Assembly: GCA_020853575.1 (NCBI GenBank)
Contig: JADYYP010000062.1
Span: 1 to 64,000, forward strand
Source of the DNA: Planctomycetota bacterium
GTDB taxonomy: Bacteria > Planctomycetota > UBA1135 > GCA-002686595
Reading direction: 5' to 3'
Length of the DNA: 64,000 bases
Shown in pieces: positions 55,578 through 63,222 of this stretch. The stretch's first letter is position 1, and every line of letters begins with the position of its first letter. The position numbers and the translations under genes were made by a program. The notes under the pieces were generated by a model. It saw nothing but the letters and a program-made list of their open reading frames with translations, searched no databases and was not told the origin of the DNA.

Positions 55578-56296
55578 CAGCGGAGCTGCGCGGGCGCGCT
55601 GCCCTCCTCCGAGGAGTAGAGCTGGTCCAAACGCTCGGGCTTGAGCATCTCGAAGGCCGGTCCGCGCAGCACGCGATGGTCGGCGACCCACAGAACGCTC
55701 TGCACCGTCCGTCGCACCATGGCGAGCTCGTGGCTCACCAGCAAGATCGCCAAGCCCTCCTTGGTGCTGAGCTCGAGCAGCAGCTCCATGATGCGCGTCT
55801 GCGCGGCGCGGTCGACGCCGCTGGTGGGCTCGTCGAGCAACAGGATCTGGGGCTCGACCATCAACGCGCGAGCGATCAACACGCGCTGTCGCTGGCCTCC
55901 GGACAGCGACGAAAACGGGTGCGCGCGGCGGTCGAGCATGTCGACGCGCTCGAGGCACGCTCGCGCGCGTTCGCGCGCCGCCGAGCTCAAGCCGCGCAGG
56001 CCGCGCAACTTGCCGTAGGCGCCCATCTGCACGACCTCCTCGACGTTGACCGGATAGATCGGATCGAGCGTTTCGCGCTGCGGCACGTAACCGATGTCAT
56101 CGGCCCGGCGCTCGACGCTGCCGGAAAGCGGCGGGATCAGTCCGAGTAGACCGCGGAACAGCGTGGTTTTCCCGGCGCCGTTGGGGCCGACGATGCCGAG
56201 GAACTCGCCCGCGTCGATCTCGAGCTCGACACCGCGAATCACGGGCGTCCCGGAATAGCCGAAGGCTGCGTCGTGTGCGCTGAGGAGGGCGGTCAT
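55577..56296 (-). CDS. Metal (zinc/manganese-type) ABC transporter ATPase, 239 aa
   Basis: Walker A GPNGAGKTT at 37-45, Q-loop GYVPQRETLDPIYPV, signature LSGGQRQRVLIARAL and Walker B ILLLDEPTSGVD with SHELAMV. The GYVPQR / IYPVNVEEVVQMG wording is characteristic of ZnuC/MntB-type ATPases. The gene lies 14 bases after the binding-protein stop and overlaps the permease start. It powers the uptake system of this operon. Confidence 0.92.
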   Translation of the reverse strand: MTALLSAHDAAFGYSGTPVIRGVELEIDAGEFLGIVGPNGAGKTTLFRGLLGLIPPLSGSVERRADDIGYVPQRETLDPIYPVNVEEVVQMGAYGKLRGLRGLSSAARERARACLERVDMLDRRAHPFSSLSGGQRQRVLIARALMVEPQILLLDEPTSGVDRAAQTRIMELLLELSTKEGLAILLVSHELAMVRRTVQSVLWVADHRVLRGPAFEMLKPERLDQLYSSEEGSAPAQLR

Positions 56297-56310
56297 CGGC
56301 GCCGCAGATC

Positions 56311-57258
56311 CTACTTCTGCGGCGCGCTCATTCCGATCGCCTCGTCGAGGCGTCGGTGGACCAGGTCCATCATTCCGATCCAGGTTTCGCTGCCGGCGAT
56401 CCCGCCGCACATGTTCGGAAGCTCGACCGTGCGCGCGCCCGTGGCCTCGGCGACGCGTTCGACTTGATCGCCGTTGGACCAGATCGCGGTCAGGATCGTC
56501 GCGCAGTTCGCGGCCTTCATGCGCCCGACGAGCTCGGCAATGTGGTTGGGCGTCGGCGGGATGCCGGGCTTGGACTCGATCGCGCCGCACGGGGCGAGCT
56601 CGTAGCGCGCGATCAGGTAGCTGTACTCTTGGTGGTAGACCACCACCGGTTTTCCCTTCCAGCTCGCGCCCAGCTTGCTCCAGCGCTCTTCCGCAACGGC
56701 CAAGCGCGTGAGGTAGGCGTCGCGGCGCTCGGTGTAGAGCGGTTTCGAGGCCGCATCGACGCGGCACAAGCCGGCGTAGATGCGCTCGACCAAGTGACGC
56801 CCGGCGCGCGGGTCGAGGTTCATGTGCGGGTTGCCCTGCGGATGCAGGTCCCCACCTTGGCGCGAGAGGTCGCGAGGCACGTCGATCGCGCTCCAACCTT
56901 CCGAGCCGTTGACGAAGCCCGCGCCGCCCGGCTTGACCTTCGCGTTGCCGCATTGCTCGATCAGGCCCGGCACGAACGAGGTCTCGAGCGACAGGCCGAT
57001 CTGCACGAACAGGTCGGCCTTGGAGAGCGCGACCAAGTGGCTCGGCCGCGGCGTGACGGCGTGCAAGTTCTCCTTGCCGCGGCAGATCGTGGTCACGGCC
57101 ACGCGCTCGCCACCCACCTCTTGGACGAGATCGGCCAAGTCGGGGATCGTGACCACGACCTTGAGCTTGTCCTGGGCTACGGCGCTCGAGCTGAAGAGCG
57201 CAGTAGCAAACGTCGAGAGCGCCCACAGACGCACCCATTTGGCGATGCGGGAGATCAC
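56311..57258 (-). CDS. Metal-binding ABC transporter substrate-binding protein (ZnuA/MntA-type), 315 aa
   Basis: A signal peptide (about 1-29, ending SAVAQ) precedes VVVTIPDLADLVQEVGGERV. Likely metal ligands are His66 in GKENLHAVTPRPS, the His of GNPHMNLDPRAGRHLVERIY, the His of VVYHQEYSYL and an Asp near the C-terminal SNGDQVER. The His/Asp-rich loop that many zinc-specific ZnuA proteins carry is absent, so the metal could be zinc or manganese. The GTG start overlaps the porin stop codon (GTGA), so the binding protein is coupled to the porin. Confidence 0.87.
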   Translation of the reverse strand: MISRIAKWVRLWALSTFATALFSSSAVAQDKLKVVVTIPDLADLVQEVGGERVAVTTICRGKENLHAVTPRPSHLVALSKADLFVQIGLSLETSFVPGLIEQCGNAKVKPGGAGFVNGSEGWSAIDVPRDLSRQGGDLHPQGNPHMNLDPRAGRHLVERIYAGLCRVDAASKPLYTERRDAYLTRLAVAEERWSKLGASWKGKPVVVYHQEYSYLIARYELAPCGAIESKPGIPPTPNHIAELVGRMKAANCATILTAIWSNGDQVERVAEATGARTVELPNMCGGIAGSETWIGMMDLVHRRLDEAIGMSAPQK

Positions 57259-58502
57259 CAGTTCACCCCGTGCCCATGCGCACCGACGATCGCCGTGTAC
57301 TGGAGCGCCAGCGTGGCCAGCGGATCGTCGCCCTCTCCATCGGAGTGAGCGAGCACCAAGCGCAAGCGATGGAACTCGGAGAACATGCGCGTGAAGTACA
57401 GCTCGACCTCGTAGGCCTCGGATTGGATCGCGTCGGCGCGCTCGACCAGACTGTACTGCGCCCCCGCCGAGTTGAATCGGTCCCAAGCGTAGTCGGCCCA
57501 CACGAAGAACCCGCCGACTTGCTCGTCGAGGATCGAAAGCGCGGCGTCCGCGGTGCCGGGGTTGTTGTCGGGGTCGGGGTCGACCTCGAAACCGTTGTCC
57601 CCCATCGACAACAAGTACTCGCCGCCGAGCGTGAACTTGCGCTCGCCGGTCTCGCCGGTCCAACCGTAGGTCAGATCGAGGCCGAGGACGTTGGACGAGA
57701 GGCTGTCGGCCTGGGCAGTGTTGCCCGCGCCGTCGTCGTACACCACGGAGTAGCGCGGGATCGAGCGCAACGACGTGCCCAGCTGCAGGACGCTGGCGTC
57801 GCTGAGGTCGGTGAAAGCCGTCACGCGTGCGGTGAAGTTGAAGTCCTCGAGCTCCTTCGAAGAGTCGATCTCCGCCGCGGCCTCGGTCGCGGGGTCGAAG
57901 TCCTCCTCTTCCTCGGGCAACGTGTTGGCGAGCGCCGCGATCGACCAGCGCACCGCGGTGCCCTCGCCGACGCCGGTCCAGCTGTCCCACTCGAGTCCCT
58001 CGCCCTTGACCTCGTCGCCGAGGTACTCACGCAGCACCAGCGGGCGTTCGAGCGTGCGCAACTCGTGCACGTGCGTCTGCATCTGCTTGCCGAAGTCGAC
58101 GAAAAAGCGCCCGGCGCGGATCACGTTGTTGCCGCCGAGCCCGGTGAAGTGCACCGCGGCCTCCTCGACGTTGAGCGCTTCGTCCTCGACCGCGCCCACG
58201 AAATACGCCCAGGCCTTCGGGTCGACCCAGGCGTTGCCCGCGAACTCGAGCGTGCGCAGAGCTGCGTCGAAGCCGTCGTCGCTCGCGGGGGAATCGTCGT
58301 AGCGCAGCACGCTGTCGACGATGAACGACAGCGCTGGGTTGAACTCGTTGGAGAAGCGCGAGGCCTGGCCCGAGTCGCTGCCCGAGTCCGCGCGTACGCC
58401 GAGCGACGGCATGCCAGGAGTCTGGAACGCGGCGCCCTGGGCCAGGGCCATCGACGGCAAAACCAACGTGGCGGCGAGGCCACGGACGGAGCGTGTATTC
58501 AT
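57255..58502 (-). CDS. Porin-like outer-membrane protein heading the metal-uptake operon, 415 aa
   Basis: A signal peptide (about 1-22, ending LAQ) is followed by alternating amphipathic strands typical of a beta barrel: NNVIRAGRFFVDFGKQM, TAVRWSIAALANTL, YSVVYDDGAGN, GLDLTYGWTGETGERKFTLG, EVELYFTRMFSEFHRLRLVL and the final QYTAIVGAHGHGVNW. An acidic stretch EEEEDFDPATEAAAEID (about 189-205) looks like an external loop. Its GTGA overlap with the binding protein indicates co-expression. It probably lets zinc or another metal cross the outer membrane. No Zur-type palindrome is visible upstream. Confidence 0.75.
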   Translation of the reverse strand: MNTRSVRGLAATLVLPSMALAQGAAFQTPGMPSLGVRADSGSDSGQASRFSNEFNPALSFIVDSVLRYDDSPASDDGFDAALRTLEFAGNAWVDPKAWAYFVGAVEDEALNVEEAAVHFTGLGGNNVIRAGRFFVDFGKQMQTHVHELRTLERPLVLREYLGDEVKGEGLEWDSWTGVGEGTAVRWSIAALANTLPEEEEDFDPATEAAAEIDSSKELEDFNFTARVTAFTDLSDASVLQLGTSLRSIPRYSVVYDDGAGNTAQADSLSSNVLGLDLTYGWTGETGERKFTLGGEYLLSMGDNGFEVDPDPDNNPGTADAALSILDEQVGGFFVWADYAWDRFNSAGAQYSLVERADAIQSEAYEVELYFTRMFSEFHRLRLVLAHSDGEGDDPLATLALQYTAIVGAHGHGVNW

Positions 58503-58643
58503 CGGGGATCGAGAGTCGACGGGGACTTGGTGTGTTCGGCCGCGCGCTGCACGCGCGGGCCTCCGCGTGTGCTCGCCGCTGGCACGCGCACAGTTCCCGA
58601 AAACTCCTCGAATTCCCTGTCGCGCGGGGCCTCTCGAACGCGA

Positions 58644-58681
58644 GAAGGCGAGAGCCCGACTGCCGCCGAGCTCTCGCCTTC
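58644..58681 (-). terminator. Perfect 12-bp hairpin after the Cys-rich lipoprotein gene
   Basis: GAAGGCGAGAGC and GCTCTCGCCTTC with a 14-base loop, about 37 bases after the lipoprotein stop on the minus strand and upstream of the porin gene. No T-tract. Confidence 0.6.
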
Positions 58682-58718
58682 GTTGAGTCATCGCGCGCTC
58701 ACAGCGCGCGCTGCACGA

Positions 58719-58934
58719 TCAGTTGATCGTCTTGCCGGTCGCCGGGCAGACCTTCTGTTCGCCCGAGCACTCGGCCTTGGCCTTGTCGGCGCAGCAGCCT
58801 TCCTTCTTCTCGCCCGAGCACTCCGTGCCGCAGGCCGCGCCCGGAGCCGACGCATCGCCGGTGGCGTTGGTCTTCTCTTGCGAGGCGCAGGCGGCGGCGG
58901 CGACGAGGGCCAGGCCCAGGATCAAATTCTTCAT
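58719..58934 (-). CDS. Cysteine-rich lipoprotein, 71 aa
   Basis: The N-terminus MKNLILGLALVAAAACAS has a lipobox with acylation at Cys16. The 55-residue mature part contains six more cysteines (35, 39, 47, 48, 56, 63) in CGTECSG, EGCCAD, AECSGEQKVCPATGK. CPATGK echoes the YHS-type CPxSG of the triple-repeat protein 4 kb away. The start has AAGGAG eight bases upstream. It probably binds metal at the inner face of the outer membrane. It precedes the metal-uptake operon on the same strand but is separated from it by a strong hairpin. Confidence 0.7.
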   Translation of the reverse strand: MKNLILGLALVAAAACASQEKTNATGDASAPGAACGTECSGEKKEGCCADKAKAECSGEQKVCPATGKTIN

Positions 58935-59214
58935 CGTTGGTCTCCTTGATCGGGTCGGGCGCGTGTGGCCCGGGTTGGTTTCGAAATGACGTTCTGCCGA
59001 CTCCGTGTTCGGCGAAAACAGGCCGCGAGCTTACGACCCGTGCCGCGCAGCGACATGTTTGGAAAGCGCAAAGTGGGCTGCGACGCGGCCTTGAAAATCG
59101 ACGCAATTCACGTTCGACACGTACTTTAGAGCGACAGCATCAGCGTCGATCGCGGCCTGCGCGGGCCGCCGTGGCGAACTGGGACTGAGCACGCCGCGCG
59201 AACCTGCGTTGGCG
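58935..59214. other. Gene-free spacer with a lower-GC pocket
   Basis: This 280-base spacer separates the divergent Cys-rich lipoprotein and MFS genes. Around 59070-59130 it is noticeably AT-richer than its surroundings (AAGCGCAAAGTGGG, TTGAAAATCG, GTACTTTAGAG). A GCGGCC-TGCGCG-GGCCGC hairpin lies at 59152-59169. Control regions for both genes probably lie here; no gene is supported. Confidence 0.5.
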
Positions 59215-59220
59215 TAGCTT
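59215..59220 (+). promoter_or_regulatory. Probable -10 box (TAGCTT), leaderless, for the MFS gene
   Basis: The string GCGTAGCTTGGCGCGCGTG puts the hexamer seven bases from the GTG at 59228 and overlaps the TTG at 59219, so the GTG is preferred. Confidence 0.45.
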
Positions 59221-59227
59221 GGCGCGC

Positions 59228-60406
59228 GTGAAGCCCTCGGAGTCGACCTCCGCTGCTCGCGGCGAGCTGCCCGGCGAGATCGTCAAGCTCGGCTGGCTCA
59301 GCTTGTGCCTCGATGTGGCCTCCGAGATGAGCTACCCGCTGGTGCCGCTGTTCCTGGCCAGCGTGTTGAACGCGCCGGGGATCGCGCTGGGGATGATCGA
59401 GGGCTCGGCGGAAGCCCTGCTGGCGGTGATGACCGCCGTCGCCGCGCGCCACTCCGACCGCATTCGACGACGTGTGCCGTTCATCCGCTGGGGCTACGGC
59501 ATCGCGGCGGTATCGAAACCCCTGATGGCGCTGGTCGGCTCGTGGCCCACGGCGCTGGGGTTGCGCATGCTCGATCGCGCGGGCAAGGGGCTGCGCAGCG
59601 CGGCGCGCGACGCGCTGATCGCGGACCTGGCTGGCCCCGCTCGACGCGGCGCCGCGTTCGGCTTCCATCGGACGATGGACACCGCCGGAGCACTGCTCGG
59701 AGTGCTGCTCGCGCTCGCGATCCTGCAGGTGCTGCCGGGGCACTATCGCACCGTCTTCGCGCTCACGGCGATCCCGGGCGCGATCGCAGTGGCCCTCGCG
59801 CTGCGCATCCGCGATGTACCGCGGGTCCCGGACGCACGCGGTGCTCGAGCGCTGCCGCTGGCGGCGCTGCCAGCCTCGCTGTGGCGTGTGAATGCCGTGC
59901 TGTGGGTGTTTGCGCTGGGCAACTCGAGCGACGCGTTCCTGCTGCTCCGCGCGCGCGACGTCGCGAGCGACGCGAAAGTCGTGTGGGCCTACGCGCTGAT
60001 GAACCTCGCCTACGCGCTCACCGCGTTTCCCGCCGGACGCTGGAGCGATCGCATCGGGCGCCAGCGTCTGATGGTGGCGGGATGGAGTCTCTATGCACTG
60101 CTGTATCTCGCTTTCGCGTGGCTGGAGCAGCTCTCGATCTGGCCGCTGTTCGCGCTCTACGGAGTGCACCTCGGTCTGACGCAGGGCGTGGCGCGAGCCT
60201 GGATCTCCGACCACGCTCCGGCCGAGTTGCGCGCGACCGCGCTCGGGCTCTACCAGCTGGGATTGGGGGCGACGTTGCTGGCCGCCAGCGCGCTCGCCGG
60301 GTGGCTGTGGGACGCCTTCGATCACCGCGCGCCGTTCCTGCTGGGTGCGCTGTGCGCCGTGGCCGCGCTCGCACTGCTCCCGAGTTGCTCGACACGCCGC
60401 GCCTGA
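59228..60406 (+). CDS. Major facilitator superfamily transporter, 392 aa
   Basis: Twelve hydrophobic helices in two halves. The motif-A-like RHSDRIRRRVPFIRWGYG lies after helix 2, and its counterpart AGRWSDRIGRQRLMVAG in the second half. DRAGKGLRSAARDALIADLA and RGAAFGFHRTMDTAGALLG are typical of a subfamily of bacterial MFS proteins of unknown substrate. The GTG at 59228 gives a short charged N-terminus before helix 1. An intrinsic terminator follows the stop closely. No neighbouring gene suggests a substrate. Confidence 0.85.
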   Translation: MKPSESTSAARGELPGEIVKLGWLSLCLDVASEMSYPLVPLFLASVLNAPGIALGMIEGSAEALLAVMTAVAARHSDRIRRRVPFIRWGYGIAAVSKPLMALVGSWPTALGLRMLDRAGKGLRSAARDALIADLAGPARRGAAFGFHRTMDTAGALLGVLLALAILQVLPGHYRTVFALTAIPGAIAVALALRIRDVPRVPDARGARALPLAALPASLWRVNAVLWVFALGNSSDAFLLLRARDVASDAKVVWAYALMNLAYALTAFPAGRWSDRIGRQRLMVAGWSLYALLYLAFAWLEQLSIWPLFALYGVHLGLTQGVARAWISDHAPAELRATALGLYQLGLGATLLAASALAGWLWDAFDHRAPFLLGALCAVAALALLPSCSTRRA

Positions 60407-60418
60407 ACCCGAAGGACT

Positions 60419-60439
60419 CCGCCCGAACGGCGGTTTTTT
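60419..60439 (+). terminator. Intrinsic terminator after the MFS gene
   Basis: CCGCC-CGAAC-GGCGG followed directly by TTTTTT. This is the clearest rho-independent terminator in the window, 12 bases after the stop codon. Confidence 0.85.
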
Positions 60440-60577
60440 CCGTGTGACAGCCCGTTCACGCCTGCGCGGCGAGCGCGTGAAACACGAGTCTGCATTCTGC
60501 GTCGAGGGCTGAAACACGCGCTCCAGAGCGGCGGACGGTGCGACCGATGCACGAGCACCACGTCGAGGCAACCGACC

Positions 60578-61174
60578 ATGACCGCTCAGCAGTGTGCGCC
60601 GCGCTCCCGCGCAGGCACATCTCCGTCTCCGTCGACTGCGAGCCGCAGGCGCGGGATGACCTTGCTCGAGGTGATGCTCTCGATCTCGGTCATGACCATC
60701 GCGATGGTGATGTTCTCGGGCGTGGTCAGCTCGACGGCGCGCATGGGCGGCGAGAAGCGCCGCGCGAGCGTCGCTGCGCAAGCCGCGCGCAGTCAGCTCG
60801 AGGCCATGCGCTGCAAGCCGTTCCGCGAGCTGTGGGCGCTGTACAACGAAGATCCACTCGACGATCCGGCCGGGAAAGGCAGCGCACCGGGCCCGCACTT
60901 CACCGTCGACGGCCTCGAAGCGCTGGAGGGCGATGCCGATGGCTGCGTGGGCACGATCGTGTTTCCCCAGACCGACGGGCAGTTGATCGAGAGCGTGGCC
61001 ATCGGCGATCTGGGCCTGCCGCGCGACCTCAACGGGGACACGTTGCTCGACGACAAGGACCACGCGAGCGACTACGCGATCCTGCCGATCAAGGTGCGCC
61101 TGGAGTGGCGCAGCGAGTACGGGCCGCGCAAGCTCGAGATGCACACGATGATCGTGAACATGGAGGGCGAATGA
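60578..61174 (+). CDS. Type IV pilin-like / type II pseudopilin protein, 198 aa
   Basis: The prepilin peptidase site is clear: RRRG|MTLLEVMLSISVMTIAM, cleavage after Gly26 with Glu at +5, followed by a 20-residue hydrophobic helix. The leader of 26 residues is polar. The mature part (about 50-198) has no cysteine loop typical of pilins but has the alternation of a pseudopilin (HFTVDGLEALEGDADG, PIKVRLEWRSEYGPRKLEM). Its stop overlaps the ATG of the next gene (ATGA). It is the first of a pseudopilin set, probably in a type II secretion or pilus-like assembly. Confidence 0.85.
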   Translation: MTAQQCAPRSRAGTSPSPSTASRRRGMTLLEVMLSISVMTIAMVMFSGVVSSTARMGGEKRRASVAAQAARSQLEAMRCKPFRELWALYNEDPLDDPAGKGSAPGPHFTVDGLEALEGDADGCVGTIVFPQTDGQLIESVAIGDLGLPRDLNGDTLLDDKDHASDYAILPIKVRLEWRSEYGPRKLEMHTMIVNMEGE

Positions 61175-61773
61175 GCCCTCGATCCGCACATGCGCGCTCG
61201 GGGCTGACGATGCTCGAGGCCTTGATCGCGACCTCGGTCGTGGGCCTGGTGCTCGGGAACGTCGCGATGATGATGCGCTCGTCCAGCTCGGCCTACGACG
61301 GCGAGTCGGCCAAGGCCCAGGTCGAGTTGCAGCTCGACCAAACACTCGATCGCATCGTGTTGGCGCTGATGGGCGCGAGCACCGACTCGCTCGACCCCAA
61401 CTCGTCGAATCCCGCGTTCCACGACCGCCTCGAATTCCAGCAGAGTCTCGGGTTCAACAACGGCGAGCTGATGTTCGGAGCCCCGGAGCGCATCGAGCTG
61501 GTCTTGGCCGCGGGCGAAGTAATTTGGAAGGAGAAGCCCGACGAGCCCGACGAGCGCTCGGTCACGTGGAGCCGCTGGGTGGCGCGTTTCCTCGAGGGCG
61601 AGGTCCAGAACGGAATCGACGACAACGGCAACGGGCTGATCGACGAGAGCGGCCTGACGTTCGTGATCGAGGCTTCGCAGGTCACGGTGCACCTCACGAT
61701 GGAGCGCGTCGACAACGACGGAACGCGTTCGATCTACTCGCGCGCCGCCGTGATCCACTGCCGGAACAACTGA
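61171..61773 (+). CDS. Pseudopilin-type protein, 200 aa
   Basis: The prepilin site RSG|LTMLEALIATSVVG at Gly11 has Glu at +5 and a hydrophobic helix after it. The mature part begins with an acidic helix (YDGESAKAQVELQLDQTLDR), then NGIDDNGNGLIDESGLTF, a calcium-loop-like segment rich in Asp/Asn. It resembles minor pseudopilins of the GspJ/PilW kind. The ATG overlaps the upstream pilin stop codon. The next gene follows after 10 bases with a GGGGGAAGG ribosome site. Confidence 0.8.
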   Translation: MSPRSAHARSGLTMLEALIATSVVGLVLGNVAMMMRSSSSAYDGESAKAQVELQLDQTLDRIVLALMGASTDSLDPNSSNPAFHDRLEFQQSLGFNNGELMFGAPERIELVLAAGEVIWKEKPDEPDERSVTWSRWVARFLEGEVQNGIDDNGNGLIDESGLTFVIEASQVTVHLTMERVDNDGTRSIYSRAAVIHCRNN

Positions 61774-61783
61774 GGGGGAAGGC

Positions 61784-63217
61784 ATGCAACGACGGACTCG
61801 AACACGCGGGGCGCGCACGGGCGGTGTGTTGATCGCCACCTTGGTGATGGTGATGACCATCGGCGCCATCAGCATCTGCCTCTTGGAGCTCGATTCCTCG
61901 CGTCTGAAGCGTCAGGTGGCGAGCATCGACAACAAGCGCGCGTTCAATCTCGCCGAGGCCGGCCTGAGCGAGGCCTACTTCTCGATCGCCACCGGCGAAT
62001 CCGGCAACGTCGGCTCGCGCGAAGCGCCGGCGAAGTTCGGGGACGGGCTGTTCTGGGTCGAGGCCACCGAGGTCCAGCCCAACGTCATCGGCTTGGAGAG
62101 CACCGGCATGGCGGGCTCGGGGCGCGTCACGCTCTCGCTGGTCGTCAAGCGCAAGCCAGCGACGATCGGTGCGCTGGGCGTGATGAGCTCACAGGACGTG
62201 AGCATCGGCAGCGGGGCCCTGCTCGACGCCTTCGACTCGAGCTCGGAGGCGGATCTCGAGACGCACTCGATGCCGCTGCGCAGCAACGGCAACATCAGCG
62301 TCGGAGCAGCGACCAAGATCGTCGGCGACGCGACCCCCGGTCCGGATGGAAGCGTGACGCTCGGCTTGCTCGCATCGGTCTCGGGTTCGACCGCGCCAGG
62401 CGCGTCCACCGTCGCCTTGCCCGAGATCGAAGTGCCGGCGATCGATTACGGCCCGGACATCGTCAACGAGCGCACGAGTCCGCTCGACGTGACTGGGCCC
62501 GCGACCGCGACCGGCACGCTGCGTGTCGGCTCGGGCTCGACCATCCGACTGGTGGGACCGGCGACGATCGTCGTCGACCAGCTGATCGTCGATCCGCTGG
62601 GCACGCTCGAGATCGACAGTTCCGCCGGACCGGTCGAGCTGTACGTGACCGACTGGCTCAACGTGCAGAGCACCTCGCGCCTGACGTTCCCGCAGACCGA
62701 CACCAAGGGCTTCACGCTGTCGATCTCGGCCAGCGGCGTGCGCGACCGCGACGGCGACGGCGTCAACGACCCGGCGGTGCGCTTCCTGCCGAGCGGCGAC
62801 TTCTACGGCTCGCTCTACGCGCCCGGAGCGCGCATCGCGTTGCCGGTGAGCTACCGACTGTACGGCGCGGTTTCCGCGGACAAGCTGATCTTGGGCGCAT
62901 CCAGCCAAGTGCACTTCGACGTCGCGCTGATGGAGAGCGATCCGAGTTCGCTGGGCACGGTCGAGATGCTCTCGTGGCGCATCGTCGACATCCCGGTCGA
63001 GGTCGCGCGCGATCTGGCGAGCGACCCGTTCGACATCCTGGCCGTCGACCCGGCGGCACTCGAGTCACCGGCGCAAGCCCACGAGGACATCGACTACATG
63101 ATCCACGTCAAGTACCTCGACCTGAGCTTGACCGAGTGCAGCTATCGCGGCTCGGAGTCGGGCTTCGACTGGGGCCAGGTGCGTGTGGTGATCGCGCTGG
63201 TGCGCACCGCGATTTGA
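61784..63217 (+). CDS. PilX-like type IV pilus/secretion-associated membrane protein, 477 aa
   Basis: A basic N-terminus (RRTRTRGARTG) and one transmembrane helix (VLIATLVMVMTIGAISICLL, about 15-34) are followed by an Ala/Glu/Arg helix (LKRQVASIDNKRAFNLAEAGL, parts quoted), as in PilX/GspK-type proteins whose N-terminus lacks a standard prepilin site. The rest (about 110-477) is beta-rich with regular Gly/Thr/Val stretches (GPATATGTLRVGSGSTIRLVG), like a beta helix or DUF7305-type domain. SGVRDRDGDGVNDPAV carries a calcium-loop motif. Its place after two pseudopilins suggests a minor, surface-exposed assembly component. Confidence 0.7.
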   Translation: MQRRTRTRGARTGGVLIATLVMVMTIGAISICLLELDSSRLKRQVASIDNKRAFNLAEAGLSEAYFSIATGESGNVGSREAPAKFGDGLFWVEATEVQPNVIGLESTGMAGSGRVTLSLVVKRKPATIGALGVMSSQDVSIGSGALLDAFDSSSEADLETHSMPLRSNGNISVGAATKIVGDATPGPDGSVTLGLLASVSGSTAPGASTVALPEIEVPAIDYGPDIVNERTSPLDVTGPATATGTLRVGSGSTIRLVGPATIVVDQLIVDPLGTLEIDSSAGPVELYVTDWLNVQSTSRLTFPQTDTKGFTLSISASGVRDRDGDGVNDPAVRFLPSGDFYGSLYAPGARIALPVSYRLYGAVSADKLILGASSQVHFDVALMESDPSSLGTVEMLSWRIVDIPVEVARDLASDPFDILAVDPAALESPAQAHEDIDYMIHVKYLDLSLTECSYRGSESGFDWGQVRVVIALVRTAI

Positions 63218-63222
63218 TCGCC

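Noticed and set aside
58503-58718. Zur or Fur box controlling the metal operon
   Set aside because: No AT-rich inverted repeat of the expected length is present; nothing beyond GC hairpins.
59126-61345. A 739-codon minus-strand frame across the MFS and first pilin genes
   Set aside because: Composition is Arg/His/Gln-rich with no recognisable domain, and it crosses a canonical terminator on the other strand. It is a shadow of real plus-strand genes.
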